Below are positions 14,449 through 14,498 of a stretch of DNA of 14,498 nucleotides, one piece after another. The translations under genes and the position numbers were made by a program. A model generated the notes under the pieces. The model saw only the letters and a program-made list of their open reading frames with translations, was not told the origin of the DNA and ran no database searches. Origin of the DNA: BMS3Bbin07 sp036244995 (GTDB taxonomy: Bacteria; Nitrospirota; Thermodesulfovibrionia; Thermodesulfovibrionales; JdFR-85); the NCBI GenBank assembly GCA_036244995.1, contig BTTF01000055.1, forward strand, positions 1 through 14,498. Reading direction: 5' to 3'. Position 1 is the first letter of the stretch; each line of letters opens with the position of its first letter.

Positions 14449-14498
14449 AGCAGCAGGTCTCAACATTTTCAACCATTCCCGCTTCTTGCTTGAGGCAA
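14449..14498. other. Right-edge spacer
   Basis: Fifty bases after the GH15 stop. TTGC and GCAA at the very end could be one side of a hairpin cut by the window edge; nothing else is recognisable. Confidence 0.3.

Noticed and set aside
1..14498. CRISPR array, tRNA, rRNA, transposase or new defence system
   Set aside because: No regularly spaced repeats, no cloverleaf-like block, and no genes of these types; apart from the toxin-antitoxin pair all genes belong to metabolic, division or conserved families.

Overview
The window is chromosomal DNA from a bacterium. It reads as one ordinary housekeeping and central-metabolism stretch with one accessory module (a toxin-antitoxin pair) at the left edge. 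The type II fatty-acid genes, an FtsK translocase, UppP and several anaerobe-type conserved proteins suggest a Gram-negative, possibly Nitrospirota or deltaproteobacterial-like lineage. That placement is an impression only: there is no rRNA or marker phylogeny here. No rRNA, tRNA, CRISPR array, prophage or transposase gene was found.

Layout. Bases 1-517 (minus strand) hold a UPF0175 antitoxin followed by the start of a DUF3368 PIN-type toxin that runs off the window. Bases 546-919 have no convincing gene but contain repeat-like inverted sequences. Bases 920-3938 (minus) are a compact cluster fabG-acpP-fabF-rnc: elongation ketoreductase, acyl carrier protein, condensing enzyme and RNase III. 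fabD, fabH and plsX, often found upstream of fabG, are not there; a divergent HD-domain phosphohydrolase gene (4197-4949, plus) is found instead. That gene converges with one base between stop codons on an eight-cysteine YkgJ-type protein (4951-5730, minus). Next come a mannosyl-3-phosphoglycerate-phosphatase-family HAD enzyme and a glycerate 2-kinase (5827-7953, minus), which look like one operon.

From 8097 onward everything is on the plus strand: uppP (lipid carrier recycling), a repeat-like spacer, ftsK (chromosome translocation at division), then a GT4 glycosyltransferase and a GH15 glucoamylase-like hydrolase separated by 6 bases.

Two threads tie genes together. First, glycerate kinase plus a sugar-phosphoglycerate phosphatase, with a GT4/GH15 pair nearby, hints at making and recycling a sugar-glycerate osmolyte or a small alpha-glucan. 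No synthase is in the window, so this is only a hypothesis. Second, three genes (HD protein, glycerate kinase, uppP) have promoter-like -10 boxes 6-9 bases before the first plausible start codon and no Shine-Dalgarno sequence there, suggesting leaderless or nearly leaderless mRNAs, while other genes in the same window have good Shine-Dalgarno sequences. I saw no clear new defence or mobile system.
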